64,000 bases of DNA from Thiomicrorhabdus marina (GTDB lineage Bacteria; Pseudomonadota; Gammaproteobacteria; Thiomicrospirales; Thiomicrospiraceae), in contig NZ_JAGETV010000003.1 in the NCBI RefSeq assembly GCF_017571465.1, positions 62,001-126,000 of the forward strand, read 5' to 3'. The notes under the pieces were generated by a model. It was given only the letters and a program-made list of their open reading frames with translations, was not told where the DNA came from and did no database searches. Positions 29,793 through 39,454 of this stretch are shown here, one piece after another (the first letter of the stretch is position 1; each line of letters begins with the position of its first letter). The translations under genes and the position numbers were made by a program.

Positions 29793-29795
29793 TAT

Positions 29796-31082
29796 TCAAC
29801 CCATTTTCTGTAATAAGTCTGCCAGTTCAATCTCATCATTTAGCAGTTGTTGATGCCAAGTTTGCAACTGTTCTGCACATGCATTATCCACATCGGTTTG
29901 TTTCCATAGATCTTCAATAAAATGCGCTAGGGCGCGTTTTTCGATTCTGAGCATAGCTTGAATTTGTTCGGCGGTTAGGCTGTTCATATGCGATGCTGCG
30001 CCAAAGTCACCCAGCAGTAAATGCCCGCCTTTATCAATCAGCACATTGTGTGCATAAAAATCACCATGCACCAATCCTTGCTGGTGCAGGTGATGCAGTG
30101 CAGAGGTGGCTTGTTGCAGTAGTTTCAGCAAGGTGGTTTGGGTTAAAGAAAAGCCTTCGGCAAACTGGTCGCGGGTGCAGCTTTGCAAACTCGGCGGCAG
30201 TCCCAGATTTTGATAATGGCTTGGAATCAGTTCCATTACCAACCCGAGTTTTTCACCGTGAATTTTGGCTTCAACATTAACTAAATTCGGATGCGTTCCG
30301 GCAGAAATACAGGCACGCATTTCATCTTCGGGATAGCCGTCGCTAGTGACGTCGCCCTTAAAAATTTTGACCGCTTTGTGCGCGCCGGTTTCAAGTTCTT
30401 CTGCCAGATAAATATGCCCTGACGCCCCCTGCCCTAATAGCTCTTTGAGCTCAAACGCTTCGAGCTCGGAAAGCAATAATTCATCTTGCGCAGTCGGTTC
30501 AGTTCGGCAAAACGGATTACCCGCATAGGCACACCACGCTAAGCTTGGCATTTTTACCAACACATCCGGAAATTCCGTTAGCCGGTTGGCCGAGATACGA
30601 ATTAACTCTAAACGCTCACAGCTCGCCAAAGTGGTTGGCAGAGCCACCAATTGATTACTGGCTAAGGCTAACTTTTGTAGTCGAGGTGTTTTATCAAAAC
30701 AGTCCGGCAATTGAGCAATCTGGTTATCGGTCAAAATCAACCAACGCAATTTAGGCGGCAAGGCATTCTCAGAAACCCGTTTAATCTGACAGCTTTTAAA
30801 ACCAATCATTTCTAAATTCTGACATTGCCCCAACACCTCAGGAAGTTCCGTAAACGGATTATTTGAGGCAAATAGAATTTTCAGTTTTTTGAAACGCGGT
30901 AAATCACCCGGCAAAGTGCTCAGGTTATTGCCGCCTAAATCAAGAATTTCCAGTGAATTGGTGAGCGCATAAAGCTCTGGTGGAAACTCGTTTAAGTTCT
31001 CCGAAAGTTGAATTCGTAACAAACCATCACTGTTTTTCTGCACATCAAGCTGCTGTTGAATCCGCTGTTGTATATCGTTCAA
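29796..31082 (-). CDS. Leucine-rich-repeat protein kinase
   Basis: A 428-residue cytosolic fusion. Residues about 20-195 are leucine-rich repeats of the LxxLxLxxNxLxxLP type (SLEILDLGGNNLSTLP, LQKLALASNQLVALP). A Hanks-type kinase follows: glycine loop LGQGASGHIY, AVKIF lysine, catalytic loop HGDFYAHNVL with Asp and Asn in place, and GDFGAA for the DFG motif. The HRD arginine is replaced (HGD), so activation-loop phosphorylation may not be needed. No signal peptide or membrane helix is seen. The start is a TTG at 31082, chosen because AGGA lies 8 nt upstream and no suitable ATG exists near the N-terminus. Substrate is unknown. Confidence 0.85.
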   Translation of the reverse strand: MNDIQQRIQQQLDVQKNSDGLLRIQLSENLNEFPPELYALTNSLEILDLGGNNLSTLPGDLPRFKKLKILFASNNPFTELPEVLGQCQNLEMIGFKSCQIKRVSENALPPKLRWLILTDNQIAQLPDCFDKTPRLQKLALASNQLVALPTTLASCERLELIRISANRLTEFPDVLVKMPSLAWCAYAGNPFCRTEPTAQDELLLSELEAFELKELLGQGASGHIYLAEELETGAHKAVKIFKGDVTSDGYPEDEMRACISAGTHPNLVNVEAKIHGEKLGLVMELIPSHYQNLGLPPSLQSCTRDQFAEGFSLTQTTLLKLLQQATSALHHLHQQGLVHGDFYAHNVLIDKGGHLLLGDFGAASHMNSLTAEQIQAMLRIEKRALAHFIEDLWKQTDVDNACAEQLQTWHQQLLNDEIELADLLQKMG

Positions 31083-31231
31083 AATTGAGTTCCTATTATT
31101 TTGTCTGCAGGTGAGCTTTGCCTATATTTTTGTATCCACCTATCCAGTGCACATCACTTGAAGTCAAAGATAGCGACGTTATGCGACTCTATTCGCTAAA
31201 ATTAACATCTATTCGATAACCGCATTGGGCA

Positions 31232-32005
31232 ATGCACTATTTTATGACATTATTCGACAATCAAAACATCGGCTTATTTGAAAACAATGGTGCAAACTAT
31301 GCCACCTATAGGCCCGTTTATCCCCAAGAATTAGCCACGGCGCTTTCGCAACTCTGCCAAAATCATCAAACCGCTTTAGATGTCGGCTGCGGGACTGGGC
31401 AACTCACATATTTATTAAGCAAACATTTCGTTTCAGTGATCGGAACCGACACCAGCAGAAGCCAGTTGGAATTTGCGCAAACTGCAGAGAACATTCGCTA
31501 TTTGCACGAATCTGCCGAAGATACCCGTTTAGAAAATGACTCTGTTGATTTGGTTGTGGTCGCCCAAGCAGCACATTGGTTTAACTTGGACAGCTTTTAT
31601 CAAGAAGTTAAGCGGATTGCCGTGCAGGATGCCGTTATCGCTCTTATCAGCTATGGGGTTCCTTATATAGAAGCGAGCGTCAATTCCGTCTTTCAACAAG
31701 GTTACTGGCAACAAATTCACCAGTACTGGCCGGATGAACGAAAACACGTGGAAAACGGTTATATTGAACTGCCCTTCCCCTTTCAAGAAATCGACTTTCC
31801 CGAGACCTTTATTCACAAAGAAATGAACTTGGATGAATTTATCGGCTACATTCGTACTTGGAGCGCCTATAAAAAAGCGCAAGAACGACAAGAAGTAACG
31901 GCTTTTACTTTATTCTTTGAACAGTTGGAAAGGTCTTGGGGAAATAGAGCGAAAACACACAAAGTATCTTGGCCTATTTCGGTTAGAGCTGGAAAAATTG
32001 CCTGA
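31232..32005 (+). CDS. Class I SAM-dependent methyltransferase (UbiE-like)
   Basis: A 257-residue methyltransferase with a strong motif I, ALDVGCGTGQLTYLLS (about residues 49-64), an acidic motif II (VIGTDTSRSQLEFA) and a VVVAQAAHWFNLDSFYQEVKR segment typical of the methyltransferase-11/trans-aconitate-like group, where AAHWF is often seen. Either ATG 31232 or ATG 31244 could be the start; the longer is given. It is divergent from the LRR-kinase across about 150 bp and convergent with yeiH. Substrate is not evident. Confidence 0.82.
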   Translation: MHYFMTLFDNQNIGLFENNGANYATYRPVYPQELATALSQLCQNHQTALDVGCGTGQLTYLLSKHFVSVIGTDTSRSQLEFAQTAENIRYLHESAEDTRLENDSVDLVVVAQAAHWFNLDSFYQEVKRIAVQDAVIALISYGVPYIEASVNSVFQQGYWQQIHQYWPDERKHVENGYIELPFPFQEIDFPETFIHKEMNLDEFIGYIRTWSAYKKAQERQEVTAFTLFFEQLERSWGNRAKTHKVSWPISVRAGKIA

Positions 32006-32010
32006 CCGGG

Positions 32011-33039
32011 TTAAACCCCTAATAGTTTGACTAAGAAATAACCGCCAAACATCAGGAGGACAAACAGGATTGCGGCGAGAATAAAAGCGCTGGAACCAAC
32101 CTGCTTCATTTTACTGATTTGCGTTTCCATGCCCAAAGCGACCATCGCCATAGTCAATAGAAAAGTATCCAGTTGGTGAATGGCAACAACCCATTCTCTT
32201 GCTAGCAAATCCAGAGAGTTGAATCCGGCTACTGCCAGAAAACCGACCGCAAACCAAGGAATCGAAGCGACTAGCGATGATTGCTTGCCAGCAGAGGCCG
32301 TGACACGACGCGCCATAAACCACCCGACAATCAAAATCACCGGAACAATCATTAGCACACGTGTCATTTTTTCGATTACTGCGTATTCTTGTGCGATTTC
32401 CGGTAGCTCGCTAGCGGCACCAACAACTTGCGCAACCTCATGCAGAGTACTCCCAAAATAGAGCCCTTTCGCTTTGTCGCTCAAGGCAAATAATTGCATA
32501 CCATCCAAAACCGGATAGAGAAACATCGCTAAGGTTCCAAACACCACTACGGTGGCTACCGCAACAGCGGTTTGATGGCTTTGTGCTTTGGTAACCGGTT
32601 CCAATGCCAATACCGCTGCCGCACCGCAAATGCCACTGCCGGCAGAGGTCAACAAAGCCGTTTCCGGTTCCATTTTGAGCACTTTGGTTCCAATCCAAAA
32701 ACCGACCGCTAGAATCGTTGCAACAACGATCGCCGCAAGCACAACGCCTTGCCAGCCGATGGAAACAATTTCCTGAAAGGTAATCGAAAAACCGTACAGA
32801 ATAATTGCAAGACGCAAAATTTTGCGAGCCGAAAAACTGATACCAGCATGCCATTCCACAGGGATATTCTGATGCAGCGTGTTGCCATAAATTGCGCCAA
32901 GCAAAATTCCGACAATAAGCGGGCTGAGCCCTAAGGCCATCACCCATGAAGTTTGTGAAATGGAGTAGGCCGCGATGGCAAATAAAGCGACCAATAAAAT
33001 ACCGTTAAGGGTGTGTCCCCGTTGCGTTGCTGAAAACAT
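32011..33039 (-). CDS. yeiH: YeiH-family (UPF0324) putative sulfate/sulfite exporter
   Basis: A 342-residue integral membrane protein with about ten hydrophobic helices. Family blocks include LGLSPLIVGILLGAIYGN, TSAGSGICGAAAVLA and GSTLHEVAQVVGA. UPF0324/YeiH members are annotated as sulfate exporters; the substrate is inferred, not shown. It has AGGAG 8 nt before the ATG and is divergent from a LysR-type gene 101 bp away, the same arrangement as yeiE-yeiH in enterobacteria, where the LysR protein controls the transporter. Confidence 0.88.
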   Translation of the reverse strand: MFSATQRGHTLNGILLVALFAIAAYSISQTSWVMALGLSPLIVGILLGAIYGNTLHQNIPVEWHAGISFSARKILRLAIILYGFSITFQEIVSIGWQGVVLAAIVVATILAVGFWIGTKVLKMEPETALLTSAGSGICGAAAVLALEPVTKAQSHQTAVAVATVVVFGTLAMFLYPVLDGMQLFALSDKAKGLYFGSTLHEVAQVVGAASELPEIAQEYAVIEKMTRVLMIVPVILIVGWFMARRVTASAGKQSSLVASIPWFAVGFLAVAGFNSLDLLAREWVVAIHQLDTFLLTMAMVALGMETQISKMKQVGSSAFILAAILFVLLMFGGYFLVKLLGV

Positions 33040-33140
33040 AAGACTGGCTCCTAAAATAACTACCTTGTGTTAGAAGTCATTTTATCGACGGCAAACCATT
33101 GTAAAATCTTATTAATTAATTTTAATTATCGGAAAAACTG

Positions 33141-34004
33141 ATGATAAAAGCCAGCTATCTACAGACCTTTGCTAAGGTTGCCGAACTGAACAACATTACT
33201 CTGGCAGCAGAGGCCTTACACCGCTCGCAACCTGCCATTTCAGGACAACTTAAAGCTTTGCAGGATGCATTTTCGGAACCGCTTTATCTGCGCAAAGGCG
33301 CTGGAATCGAACTAACCGAATTAGGTAAATCTTTACTGCCCTACGCACAGCGACAAGCAAAACTGTTAATTGATGCTGAAACCTTCCGTATGCAAATGGA
33401 ACAGAATCAAACTATTGCCTTAAAGGTCGGCGCAACCGCCACTATTGCCAACTATGCGTTACCGACGCTGATTGCACGCTGTCATCAGGCTTATCCAATG
33501 ATTAAAATTGATCTATTAGTCGGCAACACCCAGAAAGTGCTGAGCCAACTCAATACGCTGGACGCCGCTTTTGTGGAAGGCAGGGTACAAGGCATTCGTA
33601 ATACCGGTTACTCCCCTTCTTCTTGGAAACAGGATGAGTTGATTGTCATAATGCCTAAGGATCATCCTTTAGCTAAACAGGCAGAAATCAGCTTAAAGTC
33701 ACTTATTCACTATCCGCTGATTATGCGCGAACAGGGTTCGGGAACGCGGGAAATAATTGAACTGGCGTTTAAACACAAAGGTTTGAATTTTGAACCAATT
33801 ATTGAACTTTATAGTACCGAGTCGATTAAAGAGGCGGTGCGTGTCGGACTCGGTATTGCACTTATATCCAAACTTGCGGTAGACACGCTTCCATCGACCA
33901 TTCACTGGCAGGCTTTGCGGCCAAAAGAGCAGATTATTCGCCCTCTTTCCCTTCTCTTACCGGAACTTGGAGCCAATAACCATTGGATTCAGAAATTGAT
34001 TTAA
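33141..34004 (+). CDS. LysR-type transcriptional regulator (YeiE-like)
   Basis: A 287-residue LysR regulator. The N-terminal winged helix-turn-helix covers residues 5-63 (FAKVAELNNITLAAEALHRSQPAISGQLKALQ in part), followed by a substrate-binding-protein-like effector domain (about 90-285) with MREQGSGTREIIELAF, the anion-binding-type loop seen in CysB/YeiE-like regulators. It probably binds the 101-bp intergenic region and controls both itself and yeiH; a sulfur oxyanion is the likely effector, by analogy only. Confidence 0.87.
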   Translation: MIKASYLQTFAKVAELNNITLAAEALHRSQPAISGQLKALQDAFSEPLYLRKGAGIELTELGKSLLPYAQRQAKLLIDAETFRMQMEQNQTIALKVGATATIANYALPTLIARCHQAYPMIKIDLLVGNTQKVLSQLNTLDAAFVEGRVQGIRNTGYSPSSWKQDELIVIMPKDHPLAKQAEISLKSLIHYPLIMREQGSGTREIIELAFKHKGLNFEPIIELYSTESIKEAVRVGLGIALISKLAVDTLPSTIHWQALRPKEQIIRPLSLLLPELGANNHWIQKLI

Positions 34005-34024
34005 TACTCTAAAGCGCGGTTCTG

Positions 34025-34420
34025 TTACTTATCTTTTCGCGCACGTTGGATTTCTCGCTGGGTAAACAGATAAAGCTGTTCGATTTTATCGCGTGCCCAA
34101 TCGGTTTTACGCAGAAAAGTTAAACTCGATTTGATACTTGGATTGCTTTTAAAACAATTCATTCGCGTTTTTTGCGCCAAACCTTCCCAGCCATAATACT
34201 CTTGCAATTCTATAACAATGCTTTTTAAGGTAATGCCATGCAAAGGGTTATTACGCTGAGAGGACGTCTGCCGTAAATTCGGTTTATTGGATTTTGACTT
34301 GGCTTCCTGTGTTACCGTCTGTTTAGCTTTAATCACCTGCACGGTTACTTTTTCTGCTGAGCCCTGCTGCGCTTTTAACTTAAGTGTTTTAGGTTTATTG
34401 TCTGTATTTTTATCAGCCAC
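34025..34420 (-). CDS. VF530 family (DUF2132) DNA-binding protein
   Basis: A 131-residue protein. The C-terminal 75 residues are a clear VF530 domain ([62 protein letters not shown]), a small helical fold proposed to bind DNA. The N-terminal 50 residues are a Lys/Gln/Thr-rich disordered extension absent from minimal members. It starts at GTG 34420, with GGAG 8 nt upstream. No operon partner is apparent; the cellular role is unknown. Confidence 0.85.
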   Translation of the reverse strand: MADKNTDNKPKTLKLKAQQGSAEKVTVQVIKAKQTVTQEAKSKSNKPNLRQTSSQRNNPLHGITLKSIVIELQEYYGWEGLAQKTRMNCFKSNPSIKSSLTFLRKTDWARDKIEQLYLFTQREIQRARKDK

Positions 34421-34805
34421 CGGCTTTCTCCTGCAAAATTTCTTCTCCCTTACATTATTGGCAATTGAGGCTAAATCTCAATTAATAGCAACCGAGAAAC
34501 TATTCGACGCCTATCTATATGCACGGCAATCTCAGAGAAACGCCGCCTAAAATTTATCTCTTCAAACTTCTCGCTGAAGTCAATGGGGGCTTATTCTGCG
34601 CTTGCTTAGCTTTATCCCGTCCCTACTTAAAGCAGCGCTTTCCTATTTGTTTGCATAATCTTGCCAAAAATCAGTGTTAACTTATATTCGCTGGCTGTGT
34701 TGTATGCGACATCGGTCATTTTTGCAGTGACTTTATCAGGGTTTCTCATTAAATTAGATAAAACGCACTCACATCGAAATTATCTGCGTTTGCGCTCAGG
34801 AGATT
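34421..34805. other. Intergenic region upstream of the TolC-MacAB operon
   Basis: About 385 bp without a convincing gene. It contains a 7-bp inverted repeat AATTGAG/CTCAATT (34463-34469 with 34477-34483) and, at 34574-34608, a solitary copy of the arm of the inverted-repeat element found at 41796-41987. The promoter for the export operon should lie between that repeat and 34805. Confidence 0.6.
34574..34608 (+). repeat. Solitary copy of the dispersed repeat arm
   Basis: About 35 nt starting CTGAAGTCAATGGGGG and continuing CTTATTCTG. It aligns with both arms of the element at 41796-41987: nearly identical over the first 25 nt, diverging in the last 10. No inverted partner lies within a few hundred bases, so this looks like an orphan or decayed end. 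Confidence 0.7.
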
Positions 34806-36239
34806 ATGCCATTGGAGAAGAGAATAAAATTCACACTGGTTTTTAACCTTATCGCGGTGGCGCTGTTAAGTAGCTGTTCGAATACTCCAATGCGAGATAT
34901 GCCGAAAGAGCAGGCCCCGTTAAACTGGCAAAATAGCCATGCGGCAATAACAGCAAAAACGATGACCGGCATTCAAAACCCTTGGTGGTTTCAGCTAAAA
35001 GATACAACACTTAATAATCTGATAGCCGAAGCAATCAAATCTAATCCTGACCTGCTTTCAGCACAGTCCGCAATTCGCGCTGCACGCGCTTATCGAAAAC
35101 AAGTTCAAGGCAGTCTTTTGCCGGTTTTATCCGCTAATTTGGGCAGCGGAGTAAGCCAAAGCTTTAATCCCAGTGACAGCAGTCAGTCTTACTCAGCAGT
35201 ATTAGATGCGAGTTGGGAGCCGGATCTTTTCGGTACAGGACAAAGTACACTTGCCGCAGCAGACGCCGAAGGCAAAGCAGCTTATGCTGATTATGCCGAT
35301 GCCTTAATCACGTTAAGTGCAGAAGTCGCCTCCAATTACATCGCTTTACGCAACAGCCAGAAGCAATTGCACCTGACCCAAGACAGTTTGCAAAGCTGGC
35401 AGGAAACCTTGCAGTTAGTCGAATGGCAACAACAAGCAGGGATCGTTTCACAACTGGACTTGGAACAAGCCAAACGCAGCTATCAGCAAACGGTTGCCAG
35501 CATTCCATCTATTCAGCAGACCATTATTGAAAGCCAATACCAGCTGGCGGTATTGCTCGGACGTCAACCGGAACAACTACCTGAATACTTAACAGAGCCC
35601 GGCGATATACCACAAATTCCGTCGTCAGTATTTATGCCGCTACCGGCTGAAGTACTACGTCAAAGGCCAGATATAAGAGCTGCCGAACAACGCGTCATGG
35701 CTGCAATTGCGCAAACCGAACTTGCTGACAGGAATCGATTACCGAACTTCTCTTTAGGCGGCAAAATTGGTTGGAGTGCCACCTCCATAAGCGACCTATT
35801 TAATATTAATGCTCTCGCTACCTCGCTTTCGGCAAGCTTACTGCAAACCATTTTCGATGGCGGACAGTTGGATGCAAAACTGGAACGACAGCAAGAAATC
35901 GAGCTACAAACTATACTTAGTTATCGCAAAACCGTACTGGAAGCGCTCCGTGAAACTGAGAATGCTTTGGCAAACTTAGATAATACGCGACAAAGCTATC
36001 TGGCCTTGCAGCAAGCACTGCTCGCATCCGAACAAGAAGAGAAATTAGCGCTGATTCAATATCAGGCTGGTGCAATCAGTTTTTCCGATGTGCTCACCGC
36101 TCAGCGCACACGATTGACGCTCCGTAAACAGATCATCGAAACGCAAGTCGCAGAACTTGCACAAATCATTACCTTATCCAAAGCCATTGCCGGAGACTGG
36201 GCAATGCAACAAGCCGTGCAATCGGTCGGAGAACAATAG
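34806..36239 (+). CDS. Outer-membrane efflux lipoprotein, NodT/TolC family
   Basis: A 477-residue RND/ABC-type outer-membrane factor that forms the exit duct of a tripartite pump. Signal peptide with lipobox LLSSC (Cys24) shows it is a lipoprotein of the NodT/OprM type. The body has two repeated OEP domains, seen in the matching helices NLIAEAIKSNPDLLSAQSAIRAA and PLPAEVLRQRPDIRAAEQRV (the first in part). AGGAG precedes the ATG. macA starts 2 nt after its stop, so the complete pump is encoded as one operon. Confidence 0.92.
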   Translation: MPLEKRIKFTLVFNLIAVALLSSCSNTPMRDMPKEQAPLNWQNSHAAITAKTMTGIQNPWWFQLKDTTLNNLIAEAIKSNPDLLSAQSAIRAARAYRKQVQGSLLPVLSANLGSGVSQSFNPSDSSQSYSAVLDASWEPDLFGTGQSTLAAADAEGKAAYADYADALITLSAEVASNYIALRNSQKQLHLTQDSLQSWQETLQLVEWQQQAGIVSQLDLEQAKRSYQQTVASIPSIQQTIIESQYQLAVLLGRQPEQLPEYLTEPGDIPQIPSSVFMPLPAEVLRQRPDIRAAEQRVMAAIAQTELADRNRLPNFSLGGKIGWSATSISDLFNINALATSLSASLLQTIFDGGQLDAKLERQQEIELQTILSYRKTVLEALRETENALANLDNTRQSYLALQQALLASEQEEKLALIQYQAGAISFSDVLTAQRTRLTLRKQIIETQVAELAQIITLSKAIAGDWAMQQAVQSVGEQ

Positions 36240-36241
36240 CC

Positions 36242-37528
36242 ATGTCAGACACGAATCAAACAGAACAGCTAAAGAAAGAACTGCAACTCGATAAAAAACC
36301 TCACCCTAAATGGCTGACTTGGTTATTCATTACGCTCTTACTTATTGCGGGCTTGATCGGCGCTTGGTTTTATAGCGCGGGTTCAGCAGTACAAAAGCCA
36401 ATCTACAGTTTAGGTAGAGTCTCCCAAGGCGACATTCGAGTCACCGTCACAGCAACCGGAACCTTGCAACCAACCAATGAAGTTGAAGTCGGCAGCGAAC
36501 TATCTGGCACCATCGACCAGGTATTAGTCGATTACAACGATAGAGTTCACGTCGGCCAACTATTAGCACATTTGAACACCGAAAAACTACAAGCGCAGGT
36601 TTTACAATCCAAAGCCGCTTTACAAGTTGCAAAAGCCGGAGTCTTAGAAGCAGAAGCCACCTTGCAAGAAGCTCAAGCTCAACATCAGCGCTTATTGAAA
36701 GTCCGTAAAATGAGCGACGGTAAACTACCTGCACAGGCAGATATGATTGCCGCCGAAGCCAGTCTAAAAAGAGCCAAGGCGGCCAAACAGACTTCGCAAG
36801 CGCAAGTAGAGCAAGCCAAGGCCAGTTTGGAACAAAACTTAACCGATATAGCCAAAGCGGATATTGTCTCGCCGATTGACGGAATCGTATTGATTCGCTC
36901 GATAGAAGTGGGGCAAACTGTCGCTGCCTCCATGACCGCTCCGGTTCTATTCACACTTGCCGAAGACCTGAGTCAGATGGAACTGCAAGTTGATGTCGAT
37001 GAAGCCGATGTCGGCTTGGTCGAGAGTGGACAGAAAGCAACCTTCACCGTTGACGCCTACCCAAATCAACAGTTTCCAGCGACAATCAAGCAAGTACGCT
37101 ATGGCGCACAAAGCACCGATGGCGTGGTGACTTACACCACACTACTTACGGTAGATAATCCTAAATTACAACTTCGCCCCGGCATGACGGCAACCTCTGA
37201 AATACTCGTCAAAGAGCGTAATAATGTTGTACTGATACCGATTGCCGCCTTACGTTTTACTCCAGAACTATTAGGCAATGGGACGGAAGTACAATCCCAA
37301 AGCCTGATTGATTCCTTGACTCCACGGCCACGTCGCCGTGAAGCAATGACGGTTAAAAAAGAAGAACTGCCGCAAGGAATGCAACAAGTATGGCAGCTGG
37401 TCGATGGTCAACCGCAAGCGTTATTAATCAAAACCGGAGAAAGTAGCGGCAAAATGGTTGAAGTGCTAGAAAGTGATCTCGCTACCGGCGACAGCTTAAT
37501 CGTTGGTGTTGAGGTGCCGCTAAAATGA
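36242..37528 (+). CDS. macA: Periplasmic adaptor, MacA/HlyD family
   Basis: A 428-residue membrane fusion protein. One N-terminal membrane helix (WLTWLFITLLLIAGLIGAWF) anchors it. The lipoyl/barrel-sandwich halves are VTATGTLQPTNEVEVGSELSG and IVSPIDGIVLIRSIEVGQTV (each in part), separated by a long alpha-helical hairpin rich in Ala, Gln and Lys (about 105-205). A beta-barrel and membrane-proximal domain follow. It links the MacB transporter to the outer-membrane duct. It overlaps the next gene by 4 nt. Confidence 0.92.
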   Translation: MSDTNQTEQLKKELQLDKKPHPKWLTWLFITLLLIAGLIGAWFYSAGSAVQKPIYSLGRVSQGDIRVTVTATGTLQPTNEVEVGSELSGTIDQVLVDYNDRVHVGQLLAHLNTEKLQAQVLQSKAALQVAKAGVLEAEATLQEAQAQHQRLLKVRKMSDGKLPAQADMIAAEASLKRAKAAKQTSQAQVEQAKASLEQNLTDIAKADIVSPIDGIVLIRSIEVGQTVAASMTAPVLFTLAEDLSQMELQVDVDEADVGLVESGQKATFTVDAYPNQQFPATIKQVRYGAQSTDGVVTYTTLLTVDNPKLQLRPGMTATSEILVKERNNVVLIPIAALRFTPELLGNGTEVQSQSLIDSLTPRPRRREAMTVKKEELPQGMQQVWQLVDGQPQALLIKTGESSGKMVEVLESDLATGDSLIVGVEVPLK

Positions 37529-38244
37529 GTAGCACAAACGCCACCGAGCCAGCTCTAATTGAATTTTCCGAAGTGATAAAAACCTATGGCAAAGGCACTT
37601 CGGAATTTCAGGCATTAAAAGGCGTAAATTTTGTCATTCATGAAGGTGAGTTTGTGGCGATTATGGGACCAAGTGGTTCAGGCAAATCGACTGTTATGAA
37701 TACCCTAGGTTGTCTGGATACGCCCACTGCCGGTCATTATCTTTTTCAAGGCGTGCATGTCGAATCTCTCAATCGTGATCAACGCGCGCTATTACGCCGA
37801 AATTATCTTGGCTTTGTGTTTCAGGGCTTTAATCTACTGGCGCGCACTACAGCGATTGAAAACGTAGAATTACCCTTGCTGTATCGAGGCATGAAACGCC
37901 ATGAGAGACAAACTGCGGCACGCAAAGCTCTGCAACTGGTCGGGCTTGAAGAATGGGAAAACCATTCTCCCGGCGAACTTTCCGGCGGACAACAACAACG
38001 CGTTGCCATTGCACGCGCACTGGTCACCAATCCCAAAGTTCTGCTCGCAGATGAACCAACCGGAAACTTGGATACTGCGCGCAGTCAGGAAATTATGGAA
38101 CTGCTTAGCCGCCTGAATCGCGACTTAAATATCACGATCTTAATGGTCACCCACGAGGCAGAGATGGCGGCTTATGCGAATCGGCTAATTCACTTTGTCG
38201 ACGGCCTTGTTGAGCAAGATGCCTATCAGGAGCCTAAATCATGA
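37525..38244 (+). CDS. MacB-type ABC transporter ATPase
   Basis: A 239-residue ATPase of the lipoprotein/macrolide export class. Walker A is GPSGSGKST, the Q loop is in FVFQGFNLL, the signature is [15 protein letters not shown], Walker B is VLLADEPTG, and the H loop is in MVTHEAEMA. In E. coli MacB the ATPase and permease are fused; here they are separate genes joined by a 4-nt overlap, a common variant. It powers mechanotransmission to the periplasmic domain rather than moving substrate through the membrane. Confidence 0.94.
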   Translation: MSSTNATEPALIEFSEVIKTYGKGTSEFQALKGVNFVIHEGEFVAIMGPSGSGKSTVMNTLGCLDTPTAGHYLFQGVHVESLNRDQRALLRRNYLGFVFQGFNLLARTTAIENVELPLLYRGMKRHERQTAARKALQLVGLEEWENHSPGELSGGQQQRVAIARALVTNPKVLLADEPTGNLDTARSQEIMELLSRLNRDLNITILMVTHEAEMAAYANRLIHFVDGLVEQDAYQEPKS

Positions 38245-39449
38245 TTTGGAATGCTTTTTTACTCGCCATTAGAGAGATTCGACGCAACCTAATGCGCTCA
38301 ATCTTAACCATGCTCGGCATTATTATCGGTGTCGCGGCGGTCATCACTATGGTTACCTTAGGGAATGGTGCGACTGCCAAAGTCACGGCAGAAATATCCA
38401 GCTTAGGCAGTAATTTATTAATGGTTCGTCCCGGGCAGCGCATGGGGCCAGGACGTGATTCCAGCGGCGCGAAAAGTTTTTCACTTGAGGATGCTGAAGC
38501 AATCCGTAATGGTGTCGCATCTATCGTCGCTGTCGCCCCCACTGCAAGCGCAAGTGTTACCGCTGTATTCGGCAATGATAACTGGTCAACGACGATTACC
38601 GGAACCAACAATGACTACTTTCAGACCGGTAATTGGAGCTTTGCCGAGGGCAGGCAATTCTCCGAAACCGAACTAAAATCCGGCAAACCCGTTTGCGTTA
38701 TCGGCAAAACCATCAGCAAAGAGCTATTCAATAACGAAGATGCATTAGGCGAGAAAATCCGCCTTGGCAGTTTCTCCTGTGAAGTGGTTGGCCTATTACA
38801 GAGCAAAGGGCAATCCATGATGGGCAGTGATCAAGATGACACAATCATTATGCCAATTAAAACCGTACAGCGCCGTTTAACCGGTAATCAAGACGTACGC
38901 ATGATTCGTATTTCGGTTAAACCGGATATCGATACCGATGTCGTCAATCGTGCAATCACCATGTTATTGCGTGACCGCCGCCATTTAAGTGATAACGAGA
39001 AGAGTGATTTCTCGGTTATGGACACCCAAGAAATCACCAATACCTTAACCGGAACAACCCGAGTGATGACCATGCTATTAGGAGCCGTTGCTGCTGTTAG
39101 CCTGATTGTCGGCGGCATCGGCATTATGAATATTATGCTGGTGTCGGTTACCGAACGAACCCGAGAAATTGGTATTCGTATGGCGATTGGCGCCTTGGAA
39201 AGAGAAGTACTGTGGCAATTTCTGGTAGAAGCCATCGTACTTTCTTCGCTAGGAGGAATTATCGGTATTATTCTGGCACTGAGCGCTTCCTACTTCGGCA
39301 GTATGCTCATGGGCGTGCCCTTGATTATTGACTATGCCATTGTCACTCTGGCGTTTGTGTTCTCAGCCATGGTCGGCGTCGTCTTCGGCTATTTCCCTGC
39401 CAGAAATGCCGCTCGACTCAATCCAATTGACGCCTTGCGACATGAATAG
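38241..39449 (+). CDS. MacB-type ABC transporter permease (FtsX/MacB fold)
   Basis: A 402-residue permease with four membrane helices. The first (LTMLGIIIGVAAVITMVTLG) is followed by a large periplasmic MacB_PCD domain (about 45-250), and three helices form the C-terminal FtsX domain (GAVAAVSLIVGGIGIMNIML, LVEAIVLSSLGGIIGI, and YAIVTLAFVFSAMVGVVFG). VTERTREIGIRMAIGA is the conserved coupling segment. With the three upstream genes it makes a TolC-MacA-MacB system exporting peptides, siderophores or other amphiphiles; the cargo is not evident. Confidence 0.93.
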   Translation: MIWNAFLLAIREIRRNLMRSILTMLGIIIGVAAVITMVTLGNGATAKVTAEISSLGSNLLMVRPGQRMGPGRDSSGAKSFSLEDAEAIRNGVASIVAVAPTASASVTAVFGNDNWSTTITGTNNDYFQTGNWSFAEGRQFSETELKSGKPVCVIGKTISKELFNNEDALGEKIRLGSFSCEVVGLLQSKGQSMMGSDQDDTIIMPIKTVQRRLTGNQDVRMIRISVKPDIDTDVVNRAITMLLRDRRHLSDNEKSDFSVMDTQEITNTLTGTTRVMTMLLGAVAAVSLIVGGIGIMNIMLVSVTERTREIGIRMAIGALEREVLWQFLVEAIVLSSLGGIIGIILALSASYFGSMLMGVPLIIDYAIVTLAFVFSAMVGVVFGYFPARNAARLNPIDALRHE

Positions 39450-39454
39450 CCACC

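Noticed and set aside
34661-34846. 61-residue ORF with a hydrophobic N-terminus
   Set aside because: It starts at TTG without a ribosome-binding site, overlaps the well-supported start of the efflux lipoprotein gene, and has no recognisable homologue pattern.
37525-39449. Broken macB gene
   Set aside because: ATPase and permease are each complete and overlap by an ATGA junction, so this is a normal two-gene form and not a frameshift.
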